Below, piece by piece: positions 54,800 to 63,904 of a stretch of DNA of 64,000 bases; position 1 is the stretch's first letter, and the number at the start of each line of letters is the position of its first letter. The translations under genes and the position numbers were made by a program. Source of the stretch: Fuscovulum blasticum DSM 2131 (GTDB lineage Bacteria > Pseudomonadota > Alphaproteobacteria > Rhodobacterales > Rhodobacteraceae); contig NZ_PZKE01000014.1 in assembly GCF_003034965.1 (NCBI RefSeq), forward strand, positions 1 to 64,000, given 5' to 3'. The notes under the pieces were generated by a model. The model made no database searches. It was not told the DNA's origin and worked only from the letters and a program-made list of their open reading frames with translations.

Positions 54800-56871
54800 C
54801 AAGATACTCTCTGGCGGTCGACATAGGCGGCACTTTTACAGACGCCGTGCTGCTGGTCGACGATGGCCGCACCTATGTGGACAAGACCCTGACCACGCAT
54901 GGCAACCTGTTGGAAGGGTTCTTCCGGGGGGTGAACCTTGTGATGGGGCGCGCGGGAATCAAGCCTGCCGACGTGAACGATGTGATCGTTCATGCAACGA
55001 CCGTCGTCACCAACGCCCTGATCGAGCGGAAGGGCCCGCCGGTGGGGCTGATCCTGACAAAGGGGTTCACGGATATCCTCTATATCCGGGACGAGCATCG
55101 CTATGACATGTACGATCCCCAGATCGAATTCGCCGAACCCCTGATCCCCCGCGAACGGACCTGGGCGCTGGATGAACGTGTTCTGGCCGACGGTTCGGTC
55201 GAGACTGCGGCGCAGGTGGCGGAGATCGAGGCCATCGCCAGGGACTGTCTGGCGCGGGGCATTGAATCTGTCGGCGTCAGCCTGATCAACGCCTATCGCA
55301 ACGGTGTGAACGAGGCGCTGGTGGCCGAGGTCTTTGCCCGCGTGGCGCCGGAGATCTTCGTTTCGCTGTCGTCAGAGATCGCGCCGCAGATGCGGGAATA
55401 TCTGCGCACGTCGACCGTTGCGATCAATGCCTATACCGTGCCGATCACCCGGCCCTATCTGAACGCGCTGATTGCAGAGCTGGAAAAGCAGGGCTTTTCG
55501 CAGCAGCCGCTGATCATGCTGTCAAATGGCGGTGTGATCGGGGCGGGCAGGGCAGGAACGCTGCCCGTGCGCATGATCGAAAGCGGCCCGGCGGCCGGGG
55601 CGCTGGTGGCCTGCTATTTCTCGCGCATCTTCGGGTTGCCGGACCTGATCTCGTTCGACATGGGCGGAACCACGGCCAAGGCCTGCATGATCCAGAACCA
55701 CGAACCGCTGGTGATAGGCACCTTCGAGGTGGATCGCCGCTACCGTTTCAAGCCCGGTTCGGGGATGCCAATCACGGTGCCGTCAATCGACATGATCGAG
55801 ATCGGTGCCGGCGGCGGGTCGATCGCCTGGGTTGATGAACTGGGCTTGCTGCGGACCGGACCGGAAAGCGCCGGGTCGATCCCCGGTCCGGTCAGCTATG
55901 GCCGGGGCGGCCAGGAGCCCTGCGTCACCGATGCCGATGTCGTTCTGGGTATTCTGGACCCCGACCGCTTTCTGGGCGGCGACATGAAGCTGGATGCGGC
56001 GGCGGCCAGGGCCGCGATTGCCAGGCTTGGCGCAAAGATCAATCTGACGGCCGAACAGACCGCCTGGGGTATCTATGAAGTGGTGTGCGAGCAGATGGCC
56101 TCGGCCGCGCGCACCCATGCCACGGACCGGGGGGTCGACTATCGCGGCCTGCCGATGCTGGCCTTTGGCGGTGCGGGCCCCGTTCACGCCTGCCTTGTGG
56201 CGGATCTGATTGAATCGAAGCAGGTCATCTATCCCCCGCTCGCCTCGGTCTTGTCGGCCTTTGGCACCCTGGTGACGCCTGCGCAGATTGACCTGGTGCG
56301 AAGCCAGCTTTGCCCCATGGATCGGCTTGATCCCGATGCGGCCCGCGGCTTTGTCTCTCAGATGACCGAAGAGGGCACGGCGGCCCTGAAGGAGGCCGGC
56401 CTTGCCGAGGCGGACATCAGCTTCGTCTTCGGTGCGGACCTGCGCTATCTTGGCCAGCAGTCCGAACTGCGGATCGAACTGCCCTTCGATCCGCGCAGCG
56501 GTCTGAACACCGGCATCATGCGCGAGATCTTCGAGCGCGAGTATGTCGCGCAATATGGCCTGAAGCTGGCCGATATGGCGATCGAACTGGTGAACTGGCA
56601 TGTCACGGCCAGGGGCAGCCTGCCTGACCGCGCCGCGGCGCATGTGATCAGGGGGGGCAGCCGCCCCACGCCGCGCAGCCGTGTCGTTCATTTCCGCGGC
56701 AAGCCCACGGAAACCGCCGTCTACACCCGTTCGGAGCTGATGGAGGGCGAGGTGATCGCCGGTCCCGTCATCGTGGAAGAGCGCGAAACCACGATCTTCG
56801 TCCTGCCGGGATGGACGATCCGCCTGCACCCCAACGGCAGCCTTGTTGCCGACAAAATGACGGAGCTTTGA
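54796..56871 (+). CDS. HyuA-type ATP-dependent hydrolase/carboxylase subunit
   Basis: 691 residues, N-methylhydantoinase A/5-oxoprolinase A/acetone carboxylase beta family. Two nucleotide-binding motifs of the actin-like fold are DIGGTFTD (9-16) and FDMGGTTAK near 295, with HATTVVTNALIERKG at about 70-84 and the IEIGAGGGSIAWVD region. The family couples ATP to hydrolysis of cyclic amides (hydantoins, oxoproline) or to carboxylation of ketones (acetone, acetophenone), always with a HyuB partner. Which reaction applies cannot be told from this sequence. It overlaps the regulator and is 2 bp from hyuB. Confidence 0.9.
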   Translation: MTRYSLAVDIGGTFTDAVLLVDDGRTYVDKTLTTHGNLLEGFFRGVNLVMGRAGIKPADVNDVIVHATTVVTNALIERKGPPVGLILTKGFTDILYIRDEHRYDMYDPQIEFAEPLIPRERTWALDERVLADGSVETAAQVAEIEAIARDCLARGIESVGVSLINAYRNGVNEALVAEVFARVAPEIFVSLSSEIAPQMREYLRTSTVAINAYTVPITRPYLNALIAELEKQGFSQQPLIMLSNGGVIGAGRAGTLPVRMIESGPAAGALVACYFSRIFGLPDLISFDMGGTTAKACMIQNHEPLVIGTFEVDRRYRFKPGSGMPITVPSIDMIEIGAGGGSIAWVDELGLLRTGPESAGSIPGPVSYGRGGQEPCVTDADVVLGILDPDRFLGGDMKLDAAAARAAIARLGAKINLTAEQTAWGIYEVVCEQMASAARTHATDRGVDYRGLPMLAFGGAGPVHACLVADLIESKQVIYPPLASVLSAFGTLVTPAQIDLVRSQLCPMDRLDPDAARGFVSQMTEEGTAALKEAGLAEADISFVFGADLRYLGQQSELRIELPFDPRSGLNTGIMREIFEREYVAQYGLKLADMAIELVNWHVTARGSLPDRAAAHVIRGGSRPTPRSRVVHFRGKPTETAVYTRSELMEGEVIAGPVIVEERETTIFVLPGWTIRLHPNGSLVADKMTEL

Positions 56872-56873
56872 AG

Positions 56874-58430
56874 ATGGATGGCGTAGAACTTCAGATCCTG
56901 TGGTCGAACCTGATCGGGATCGTTTCGGAACAGGCCCGCGCCCTGCAACGTATCGCCTTTTCGCCCATCGTCCGCGAGGCGGGCGATCTGGCAAACGGTC
57001 TGTTCGATGCCCGCGCCCGCATGGTTGCGCAGGCGGTGACCGGCACGCCGGGCCACATCAACTCGCTTGCCGCCGCGGCGCGCAACCTGCTTGCCCATGT
57101 CGATGCAGACAAGCTGCAACCGGGTGATGTGCTGATCACCAATGACCCCTGGATGTCGGCGGGCCATTTCTTCGACATCACGATCCTGTCGCCGATCTTT
57201 CGCGGTGAAAGGCTTATCGGCTATGCCGGATCGACCATTCACCACACCGATATCGGCGGCTATGGCATCGGGTCCGGTGCGCGCGACCTGCATGAGGAAG
57301 GGCTGTGGATTCCCGTCCTCAAACTTTACGAGGCAGGGGTGCGCAATGAGACGCTGTTCTCGATCATCACCCGGAACGTGCGCACGCCCGATGCGTTGCT
57401 GGGCGACCTTGGGGCACAGGTTTCATCCGGCATGATCGCATCGCAGCGGCTGAATGCGCTGTGCGACCGTTACGGGCTGGATGACATCGAGACCCTGGCA
57501 GACGAGATCATCAACAGATCGGAAGCCGCCACGCGCGACTCGATCCGCGCGCTGCCGGGGGGCACGTTCCACGGGTCTTCCACCTTTGACGTGCCGGGTG
57601 GGGACCGGATCACGCTGAAGACGGCCGTGACGATTGATAACGTGGCCGGCGAGATCACGGTCGATTTCGCGGGGTCGTCGGGCCGCAGCCCGCGCGGCAT
57701 CAACGTGGTGCCCGCCTATACGCAAGCCTATGCGACCTTTGCCATCCGTTCGACCCTGAACCCGGATCTGCCCAACAATGCAGGCTCGCTTTCGCCAATC
57801 AGGCTGAAGCTGCCGGACAACTGCATCGTGAACGCAACCTATCCGTCGCCGGTGAACGCGCGCCATGTGGTTGGCATGTATGTGCCCTTCCCGATCCTGA
57901 ATGCGCTGGCCCAGGTGGTGCCTGACAAGGTGGTTGCCGAAGGCTCTGGCGCGGTGTGGACGGTGCAGATCCAAGGGCAGGATGCCGAGGGGCGGCCCTT
58001 TACCTCGTCCATGTTCAACTATTCGGGCGGAATGGGCGCGCGCGCGACCAAGCCGGGCATTTCGGCGGTCTGTTATCCCACCGGGGTTTCGGCGGTTCCG
58101 GTTGAGGTGCTGGAAGCGGCCTATCCGATTGTCTTTACCTGCAAGGAACTGGAGCTGGGATCGGGCGGGGCAGGGCGCCAGCCCGGGGGCAACGGGCAGC
58201 GCATCGGGTTCCGTATGAGAACGACGCAACCCTGGCTTCTGAACACCGTGCCCAGCCGTCTGCATGAGGCCCCCCAAGGCCTTGACGGCGGCCAGCCGGG
58301 GCGTGCCGGCCAGTTCCTGGTGAATGGCACCGCGGCGGTCCTGTCGGGCAAGACCGACATGAAGCCGGGGGACGAGATCATGATGTTCACCCCGGGCGGC
58401 GGCGGCTTTGGCGCGCCCGAGCCGGTCTGA
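56874..58430 (+). CDS. HyuB-type partner subunit
   Basis: 518 residues, N-methylhydantoinase B/acetone carboxylase alpha family. ITNDPWMSAGHFFDITILSPIF at about 83-104 (metal-ligand region with Asp and His), GYAGSTIHHTDIGGYG, SSTFDVPGGDRI, and the C-terminal GSGGAGRQPGGNGQRI and FTPGGGGFGAP glycine motifs. It binds HyuA to form the active complex. A third, small subunit (as AcxC or ApcB in ketone carboxylases) is not evident; the cupin that follows could take that place (speculation). Confidence 0.9.
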   Translation: MDGVELQILWSNLIGIVSEQARALQRIAFSPIVREAGDLANGLFDARARMVAQAVTGTPGHINSLAAAARNLLAHVDADKLQPGDVLITNDPWMSAGHFFDITILSPIFRGERLIGYAGSTIHHTDIGGYGIGSGARDLHEEGLWIPVLKLYEAGVRNETLFSIITRNVRTPDALLGDLGAQVSSGMIASQRLNALCDRYGLDDIETLADEIINRSEAATRDSIRALPGGTFHGSSTFDVPGGDRITLKTAVTIDNVAGEITVDFAGSSGRSPRGINVVPAYTQAYATFAIRSTLNPDLPNNAGSLSPIRLKLPDNCIVNATYPSPVNARHVVGMYVPFPILNALAQVVPDKVVAEGSGAVWTVQIQGQDAEGRPFTSSMFNYSGGMGARATKPGISAVCYPTGVSAVPVEVLEAAYPIVFTCKELELGSGGAGRQPGGNGQRIGFRMRTTQPWLLNTVPSRLHEAPQGLDGGQPGRAGQFLVNGTAAVLSGKTDMKPGDEIMMFTPGGGGFGAPEPV

Positions 58431-58450
58431 CAAAGGGCGAGGAGCAAGAC

Positions 58451-58846
58451 ATGAGCGAAGACCTGCAACCCTTTCGTATGCCGATCAAATGGGAAGACCT
58501 GCCCCGCTTTCCGGTGCGGGACCATATCAGCCGCGCCGGATTTCGCGGCGAGGATGTGCTTCTGGTGATGAACTGGCTGGAAAAGGGCATGACCCTTGGA
58601 ATGCACAAGCATCCGTTCGAACAGATTGCCGTCGTGCTGACGGGCCGGATGCGCTGGACGGTGGGAGAGCAGACCTTTGAGGTTGGCGCGGGCGAGGTAC
58701 TGCGCGTGCCGCCCGATGTGATGCACGGCGGGATTCCGATTTCGGATGAGGTGGTGATGAACCTCGATATCTTCTGCCCCATCCGCGAGGATTACCTGGA
58801 GATCGTCGAACACCAGGCTGCCGACTTTGCGGTCAAGGGAGGCTGA
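58451..58846 (+). CDS. Cupin-domain protein
   Basis: 131 residues, one conserved cupin barrel. The metal motif is MHKHPFEQ (H52, H54, E57/Q58) with the later His in PPDVMHGG (H92). No signal peptide. It may be a small isomerase, a metal-dependent subunit or a ligand-binding partner for the HyuAB complex. Ribosome site GAGGAGC. It is 20 bp from hyuB and 1 bp from the aldolase gene. Confidence 0.85.
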   Translation: MSEDLQPFRMPIKWEDLPRFPVRDHISRAGFRGEDVLLVMNWLEKGMTLGMHKHPFEQIAVVLTGRMRWTVGEQTFEVGAGEVLRVPPDVMHGGIPISDEVVMNLDIFCPIREDYLEIVEHQAADFAVKGG

Positions 58847-58847
58847 G

Positions 58848-59630
58848 ATGGGCTTTCCCGCCGTTCTGGCAGATTTCGCCCCGACCTTGCGTCAGGGCGG
58901 GCTGCATCTTTCGACCTTCTGCCAGTTTCCGGATGCGAATGTGATCGAGGCCCTGGCCAAGACCAGGCTGGAGTCCTTCGTGCTGGATATGCAGCATGGC
59001 ATGTTCGACGAGGCATCGGTCCTGGCCTGCGTGGCGGCGGGTGCGCTGGAAGGCAAGCCGGTGCTGGTGCGCCTGCCGGTGGATGCCGGCGGGCTTGCGT
59101 CACGGGTGCTCGATTTCGGCGCGGCGGGGGTTGTGTGCCCGATGGTCAACACCGCCGAAGACGCCAGACGGCTGGTCAGCTATCTGAAGTTCCCGCCGGT
59201 CGGCGCCCGAAGCTGGGGGCCGCGCCGGGCCATTCCGATCACCGGCCAGACGGCGCCCGGCTATCTTGCCCGGGCCAATAACCTGACGCTGGCCTTCGCC
59301 ATGATCGAAACACGGCAGGCCCTGGACAATCTGGATGCCATTCTGGCCGTTCCGGGCATCGACGGGGTTTTCGTCGGTCCGTCCGATCTGTCGGTGTCGT
59401 TGTCCGACGGAGCAACGCTGGACAGCGCCGATGTGGCCCCGGCGCTGGATCTGGTTGCCGCAAAGGCCAGGGCGGCGGGGAAGATTGCAGGCATTTTCGC
59501 GATCAACCCGGACTATGCGGCCGATTGCGCGGCGCGGGGCTACAGCTTCATCGCGCTGATGCAGGATGCAATGTTCATGGCGCAGGCGGCGGATGCCTCG
59601 GTCGCGGCGGTCCGGGGCAAGACCGGATGA
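58848..59630 (+). CDS. HpcH/HpaI-family aldolase/lyase
   Basis: 260 residues, PEP/pyruvate TIM-barrel family. FVLDMQHGMFDEASV near 43-57 is the HpcH motif; LVRLPVDAGG, VVCPMVNTAEDARRLVSYLKFPP, the Glu ligand in AMIETRQALDNLDAIL and FVGPSDLSVS supply catalytic Arg, His and divalent-metal ligands. It does retro-aldol cleavage of 2-oxo-4-hydroxy acids to pyruvate-type products or a related lyase step. It overlaps the next gene by ATGA. Confidence 0.88.
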   Translation: MGFPAVLADFAPTLRQGGLHLSTFCQFPDANVIEALAKTRLESFVLDMQHGMFDEASVLACVAAGALEGKPVLVRLPVDAGGLASRVLDFGAAGVVCPMVNTAEDARRLVSYLKFPPVGARSWGPRRAIPITGQTAPGYLARANNLTLAFAMIETRQALDNLDAILAVPGIDGVFVGPSDLSVSLSDGATLDSADVAPALDLVAAKARAAGKIAGIFAINPDYAADCAARGYSFIALMQDAMFMAQAADASVAAVRGKTG

Positions 59631-60514
59631 GCCGCCCCGTCATCCTGACCGCCTGTATCAATGGCGGGCGGCCGGATGCGGCCGCCCTGAACCCGAACCT
59701 TCCCGTCACCCCTGCACAGATTGCCGCGGCTGTTGCCGAGGCGGCCGCCTTGGGCGCTGCGGTGGCGCATGTTCATGTGCGCGATCCGAAGGATGGAAGG
59801 CCATCGAACGACCCCGGCCTTTGGGCGGAAACGGTTGCGCGGATTCGCGCCACCGGCGCGGACATCCTGCTGAACCTCAGCGCCTCGATGGACGGGCTGC
59901 TTTATCTGGATGACGAGGCGGGGTTTGCGCTCTTGCCCGCCAGCACATTGCGCCCCGTCTCGGGCCGCACGGCCCATGTGATTGCCGCGCGGCCCGAGAT
60001 TGGCACCATGGACTGCGGAACCTTTGCCATGGGGCCGGCCATTCATGTGGCCCGGATCGACGATCTTCGTGAAATGGCCCGCCTTTATGCCAGGGCGGGA
60101 ATCCGGGCCGAAGTCGAATGTTTTGACTTCGGTCACCTTGAAATCGCGCGCCGGCTGGTGGCGGAAGGCTTGTTGGGCGCGCGGCCGTTTCTGCAGATCT
60201 GCCTTGGCACCGGATATGGCGGCGCACCCGCCACCCGGGCCGCCCTGCTGGCAATGTACGAGCGGATTCCCGAAGGGGCTGTCTGGGCCGCCTTTGCCGC
60301 CGCAGAGGAAAATCTGTGGGTCGCGCGTGAAGCGGTTGCCTTGGGCGGGCATGTCCGCGCCGGTCTGGAGGACACGCTGTTTGACAGCGCCGGTCTGCCG
60401 ACCACCAACGCCGCCCTGCTGACGACAGCGGTTGCAATCATCACCGGCGCGGGCGGCAGGCCCGCCAAACCGGCCGAAGCGCGGCAGATTCTTGATCTGC
60501 CCGCAAATGCCTGA
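59627..60514 (+). CDS. Beta-keto acid cleavage enzyme (BKACE, DUF849)
   Basis: 295 residues. The zinc site HVHVRDP (H48, H50) on strand 2, GFALLPASTLRP and GTMDCGTFA, then AEVECFDFGH with a further metal Glu, and QICLGTGYGGAPAT are BKACE features. Family members condense a beta-keto acid with acetyl-CoA to give acetoacetate and a new acyl-CoA (Kce of lysine degradation is the prototype). The presence with thiolase and an acyl-CoA ligase fits breakdown of a beta-keto acid. Overlaps the aldolase by 4 bp. Confidence 0.9.
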   Translation: MSRPVILTACINGGRPDAAALNPNLPVTPAQIAAAVAEAAALGAAVAHVHVRDPKDGRPSNDPGLWAETVARIRATGADILLNLSASMDGLLYLDDEAGFALLPASTLRPVSGRTAHVIAARPEIGTMDCGTFAMGPAIHVARIDDLREMARLYARAGIRAEVECFDFGHLEIARRLVAEGLLGARPFLQICLGTGYGGAPATRAALLAMYERIPEGAVWAAFAAAEENLWVAREAVALGGHVRAGLEDTLFDSAGLPTTNAALLTTAVAIITGAGGRPAKPAEARQILDLPANA

Positions 60515-60534
60515 GACCAGGACAGGGGAACAGA

Positions 60535-61695
60535 ATGGGCGAGTCATTCATTACGGGCTGGGGCCACACGAAGTTTGGCCGGTTTGACGGAGATCTGGAG
60601 GCGCTGATCCTGACGGCGGCCCGTGAAGCGATTGACCACGCCGGGATCACCCCCGACGCGATCGACGCCATCTGGATCGGGCATTTCAACGCCGGCATGG
60701 TGCATGAGGCATTTCCGTCGTCTCTGGTGCTGAACCTTGATCCGGCGATGCGCTTCACGCCCGCCACGCGCTGCGAAAATGCCTGCGCCTCGGGGTCTGC
60801 CGCCGTCTATTCCGCGCGTGAGGCGATCCGCGCGGGTTCCATCAAAAGGGCGCTGGTCATCGGCGTGGAAAAGATGACGGCCAAAGACACAGCGGGCGTG
60901 ACCGAGGCCCTTGGCGGGGCCTCTTACCAGCGCGAAGAGGCCGGCACGTCTTTCCCGCAGGTGTTTGCCCGCTTTGCACAGGCCTATTCGCAGGCCTATG
61001 GCGATTGCAGCGAGACCCTGGCCCGTATCGCGGCAAAGAACCATGCCAATGCCCTGAACAACCCGTTGGCGCAGTTGCAAAAGGCGCTGAGTGTTGAGTT
61101 CTGCAATACCGTCTCGGACAAGAACCCGATGATTGCCGCGCCCTTGCGGATGACGGATTGCTCGCTGATTTCGGATGGTGCTGCGGCGCTGGTCCTGACG
61201 GATGAAAGCCTGCTGGGTGAACATGCGCGCGCCGTGGGGTTTCGCGCTGCGGTGCAGGTGAATGATTTCATGCCGATGTCGCGCCGCACCCTGCTGGACT
61301 TTGACGGTCCCGCCGAGGCCTTCCGCCGCGCCTATGCGGCGGCCGGGATCACGGCGGCAGACCTGTCCTGCGCCGAGGTGCATGACTGCTTCACGATTGC
61401 GGAGCTTCTGACCTATGAGGCGATGGGGATAACGCCCAGGGGCCGGGGTCGGCAGGCCATCGAGGAGGGCACTGTTCTGGCCGGGGGCCGCCTGCCGGTG
61501 AATCTGTCGGGCGGCCTGAAGGCGAAGGGGCATCCCGTCGGGGCCACGGGCGTTTCCATGCATATGATGGGCGCGCGGCAGGTTCTGGGGGAAGCGGCAC
61601 AGATGCAGGTGCCGGGTGCCGAGCTGGCCTGCGTGTTCAACATGGGCGGGGCCGCCGTGGCGAATTATGTTTCCATTCTTGAGGCGGCAAAGTGA
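60535..61695 (+). CDS. Thiolase (SCP2-thiolase/acetyl-CoA acetyltransferase-like)
   Basis: 386 residues. Nucleophile Cys in TRCENACASGSAA (C84), a second active-site motif EVHDCFTIAELLTYEAMG and the His motif GGLKAKGHPVGATG. It should cleave a beta-ketoacyl-CoA with CoA to acetyl-CoA and a shorter acyl-CoA. Thiolases of this type often have a small Zn-ribbon/OB-fold partner; none is seen here. ATG after GACAGGGGAAC. Its stop overlaps the ligase GTG. Confidence 0.93.
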   Translation: MGESFITGWGHTKFGRFDGDLEALILTAAREAIDHAGITPDAIDAIWIGHFNAGMVHEAFPSSLVLNLDPAMRFTPATRCENACASGSAAVYSAREAIRAGSIKRALVIGVEKMTAKDTAGVTEALGGASYQREEAGTSFPQVFARFAQAYSQAYGDCSETLARIAAKNHANALNNPLAQLQKALSVEFCNTVSDKNPMIAAPLRMTDCSLISDGAAALVLTDESLLGEHARAVGFRAAVQVNDFMPMSRRTLLDFDGPAEAFRRAYAAAGITAADLSCAEVHDCFTIAELLTYEAMGITPRGRGRQAIEEGTVLAGGRLPVNLSGGLKAKGHPVGATGVSMHMMGARQVLGEAAQMQVPGAELACVFNMGGAAVANYVSILEAAK

Positions 61696-63227
61696 ACCCC
61701 GCGGTCTGGCTGCAGCGGGCGGCGTGGCGATGGCCCGATCGCCCGGCCCTGTTCTCTGGCGCCACAGAGGTTGCCAGCTATGCAGAGTTCCGGGCGCGGG
61801 CCGGTGCGCTTGCGGCGGGGCTTGTCGGGCAGGGTATCGGGCCCGGAGACCGGGTTGCGCTGTTTCTTGCCAACCGGCCGGATTACCTGGTGGCCATGCA
61901 GGCGATCTGGTGGATCGGGGCCGTTACGGTGCCCGTGAACTTCAAACTGCACCCAAAGGAGGCCGCCTTTATCCTGGACCATTCCGGGGCCAGGCTGTGC
62001 TTTGCCGATGGGCATCACGCGGGCGAACTGGCGGGCTTGGCCCCCACCACCCGCGTCCTGGACATGGATTCGGCGGCATTTGTCGATCTTGTCGCCGATG
62101 CGCCGCCGCCGCCCTTGCATCCGACGGCCCAGGACGACACCGCCTGGCTGTTCTACACCTCGGGCACGACGGGGCAGCCAAAGGGTGTCATGCTCAGCCC
62201 TGCCAATCTTCAGGCCATGTGCCTTGGCTATCTTGCCGATGTCGATGCCGTGTCGGCGGCGGATGCCAAGGTCTATGCCGCGCCGATGTCACACGGGGCC
62301 GGGCTTTATCAGTTCATGTATCTGATGTGCGGCGCCCGGCATGTTGTGCCGGCTTCGGGCGGATTTGACGGCGACGAGATCCTTGATCTGGCGGCGCGGC
62401 TTGGAAATCTGTGCTTCTTTGCCGCCCCCACCATGATCCGCCGCCTGATCGCGGCAGCCCGCGCGCGCGGCAGCCGGGGCGACGGGGTTCGGACCATCGT
62501 TTATGGCGGCGGACCCATGTATCTGGCCGACATTCGTGATGCGATGGCCCTGTTCGGCCCCCGTTTCGTGCAGATCTACGGGCAGGGGGAAACCCCGATG
62601 ACCATAACCGTGCTGACCCGCGCTGCGCATGTCGAGGCGCTTGCCGCCGGGCCGCAGGATGCAACCCACAGCCGGCGTCTGGCCTCGGTGGGTGTGGCAA
62701 ATGCAGGGTGCGAAGTGGCGGTTCTGGGCCGGGATGGCGCCGCCTTGCCCCCGAACGCGATGGGGGAGATTGCCGTGCGCGGACCATCTGTCATGAAGGG
62801 GTATTGGCAGGACAGGGCGGCCACGGCAGCGGCCATCCGCGATGGCTGGCTGTACACCGGCGATGTCGGTGCCCTTGATGAGGCGGGCTTTCTCACGCTG
62901 CATGACCGTTCGAAGGATGTGATCATTTCCGGCGGGACCAACATCTATCCGCGCGAAGTGGAAGAGGCGCTGTTGACCCATCCGGCGGTGGCAGAGGTTT
63001 CCGTGATCGGGCAAGCCGATGCGGAATGGGGAGAGATTGTTGTTGCCTGCGTCGTGCCCGAAGAGGGCGTGCAGGTTGACGACCGGACCCTTGACGCCCA
63101 TTGCCTGACCCAGATCGCGCGGTTCAAGCGGCCTAAGCACTATGTCTGGCTGACAGACCTGCCAAAGAATGCCTACGGCAAGGTGCTGAAAACCGAACTG
63201 CGCAAGGCCCTGACGGGCGTTCAGTAG
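61692..63227 (+). CDS. Acyl-CoA ligase (AMP-forming)
   Basis: 511 residues, ANL superfamily. LFYTSGTTGQPKGVML near 152-167, YGQGETPM near 296 (normally YGxTE), YTGDVGALDEAGFLTLHDRSKD and the C-terminal lysine in KNAYGKVLKT. It activates the carboxylic acid handled by the operon to its CoA thioester. The Gln-Gly in YGQGE rather than YGxTE is seen in part of the benzoate/malonyl-type ligases. Start is GTG at 61692, overlapping the thiolase stop (GTGA). Last gene of the operon that I can recognise. Confidence 0.92.
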   Translation: MNPAVWLQRAAWRWPDRPALFSGATEVASYAEFRARAGALAAGLVGQGIGPGDRVALFLANRPDYLVAMQAIWWIGAVTVPVNFKLHPKEAAFILDHSGARLCFADGHHAGELAGLAPTTRVLDMDSAAFVDLVADAPPPPLHPTAQDDTAWLFYTSGTTGQPKGVMLSPANLQAMCLGYLADVDAVSAADAKVYAAPMSHGAGLYQFMYLMCGARHVVPASGGFDGDEILDLAARLGNLCFFAAPTMIRRLIAAARARGSRGDGVRTIVYGGGPMYLADIRDAMALFGPRFVQIYGQGETPMTITVLTRAAHVEALAAGPQDATHSRRLASVGVANAGCEVAVLGRDGAALPPNAMGEIAVRGPSVMKGYWQDRAATAAAIRDGWLYTGDVGALDEAGFLTLHDRSKDVIISGGTNIYPREVEEALLTHPAVAEVSVIGQADAEWGEIVVACVVPEEGVQVDDRTLDAHCLTQIARFKRPKHYVWLTDLPKNAYGKVLKTELRKALTGVQ

Positions 63228-63904
63228 GCAAGCGGCACATCCTGCACTGGGGCCGGGTCGCAGGATCAGCGCTCCCCGTCAGCACGAAGCGCTACCCCGG
63301 GTTGATTGCCTTGGGTGGCGCATGTCTGGTTCGGGCGGCGCGGCTCGCGGCTTTGGAATAGATACATTCATATTTTAATTGGAGTTTTGAACCACAGCGA
63401 TGCCAGATGCGGCAATCTTTGCCCCTGCGACAGGGGCTGCGACATCAGGAAAGGGCCTGCGACGGGGGGTGCGGCACAGTTGCAAGTTGAATGGTGCGCG
63501 CTTCTGCGTCAGGGCAGGGATTACAAGTTCGTGATCGCGCAGCGCCCTGGCGGTCGGACTGGTCTGAAGGCTTCCGCGGCATCTGTGTCCGGGGGTTGAA
63601 GGCTTGGAAGATGCTCCTGGCGCGTCGTGATTTCCAGCAAAGCCCGCTCTCACGGGCAAGAGTTGCCCGATACGGTTTCGAGGTTCTTCCGATGACAAGA
63701 CCCGCCTATTCCTTCGAGTTCGAAACCAGCACCCCCGCCCCGACCGTGCAGGCGCATGAGTGGTTGGCGGTGCAGGCGCTGAAGGCTGTCGCAGCCCGGC
63801 GCAAGATTCAGGCTGCGGCGAACACCGACACGCCCTGCACAAGACAATCAGAGGTGCAGCCGGGCAGCGCGGGCAGAGACACTTCCCGCCGCCCCTGAAG
63901 CGGA
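63228..63904. other. Region without a confident gene
   Basis: 677 bp after the ligase stop. Base composition is mixed with an A/T-rich patch near 63357-63390. I see no terminator with a T-run and only short open frames. One small frame is listed separately; the rest I cannot explain. Confidence 0.4.
63692..63898 (+). CDS. Small hypothetical ORF
   Basis: 68 residues (MTRPAYSFEFETSTPAPTV to the end). GAGGTTC lies upstream of the ATG as a weak ribosome site. No domain or signal peptide recognised. The N-terminal half looks protein-like, the C-terminal part is basic and could be random. It may not be a gene. Confidence 0.2.
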   Translation: MTRPAYSFEFETSTPAPTVQAHEWLAVQALKAVAARRKIQAAANTDTPCTRQSEVQPGSAGRDTSRRP

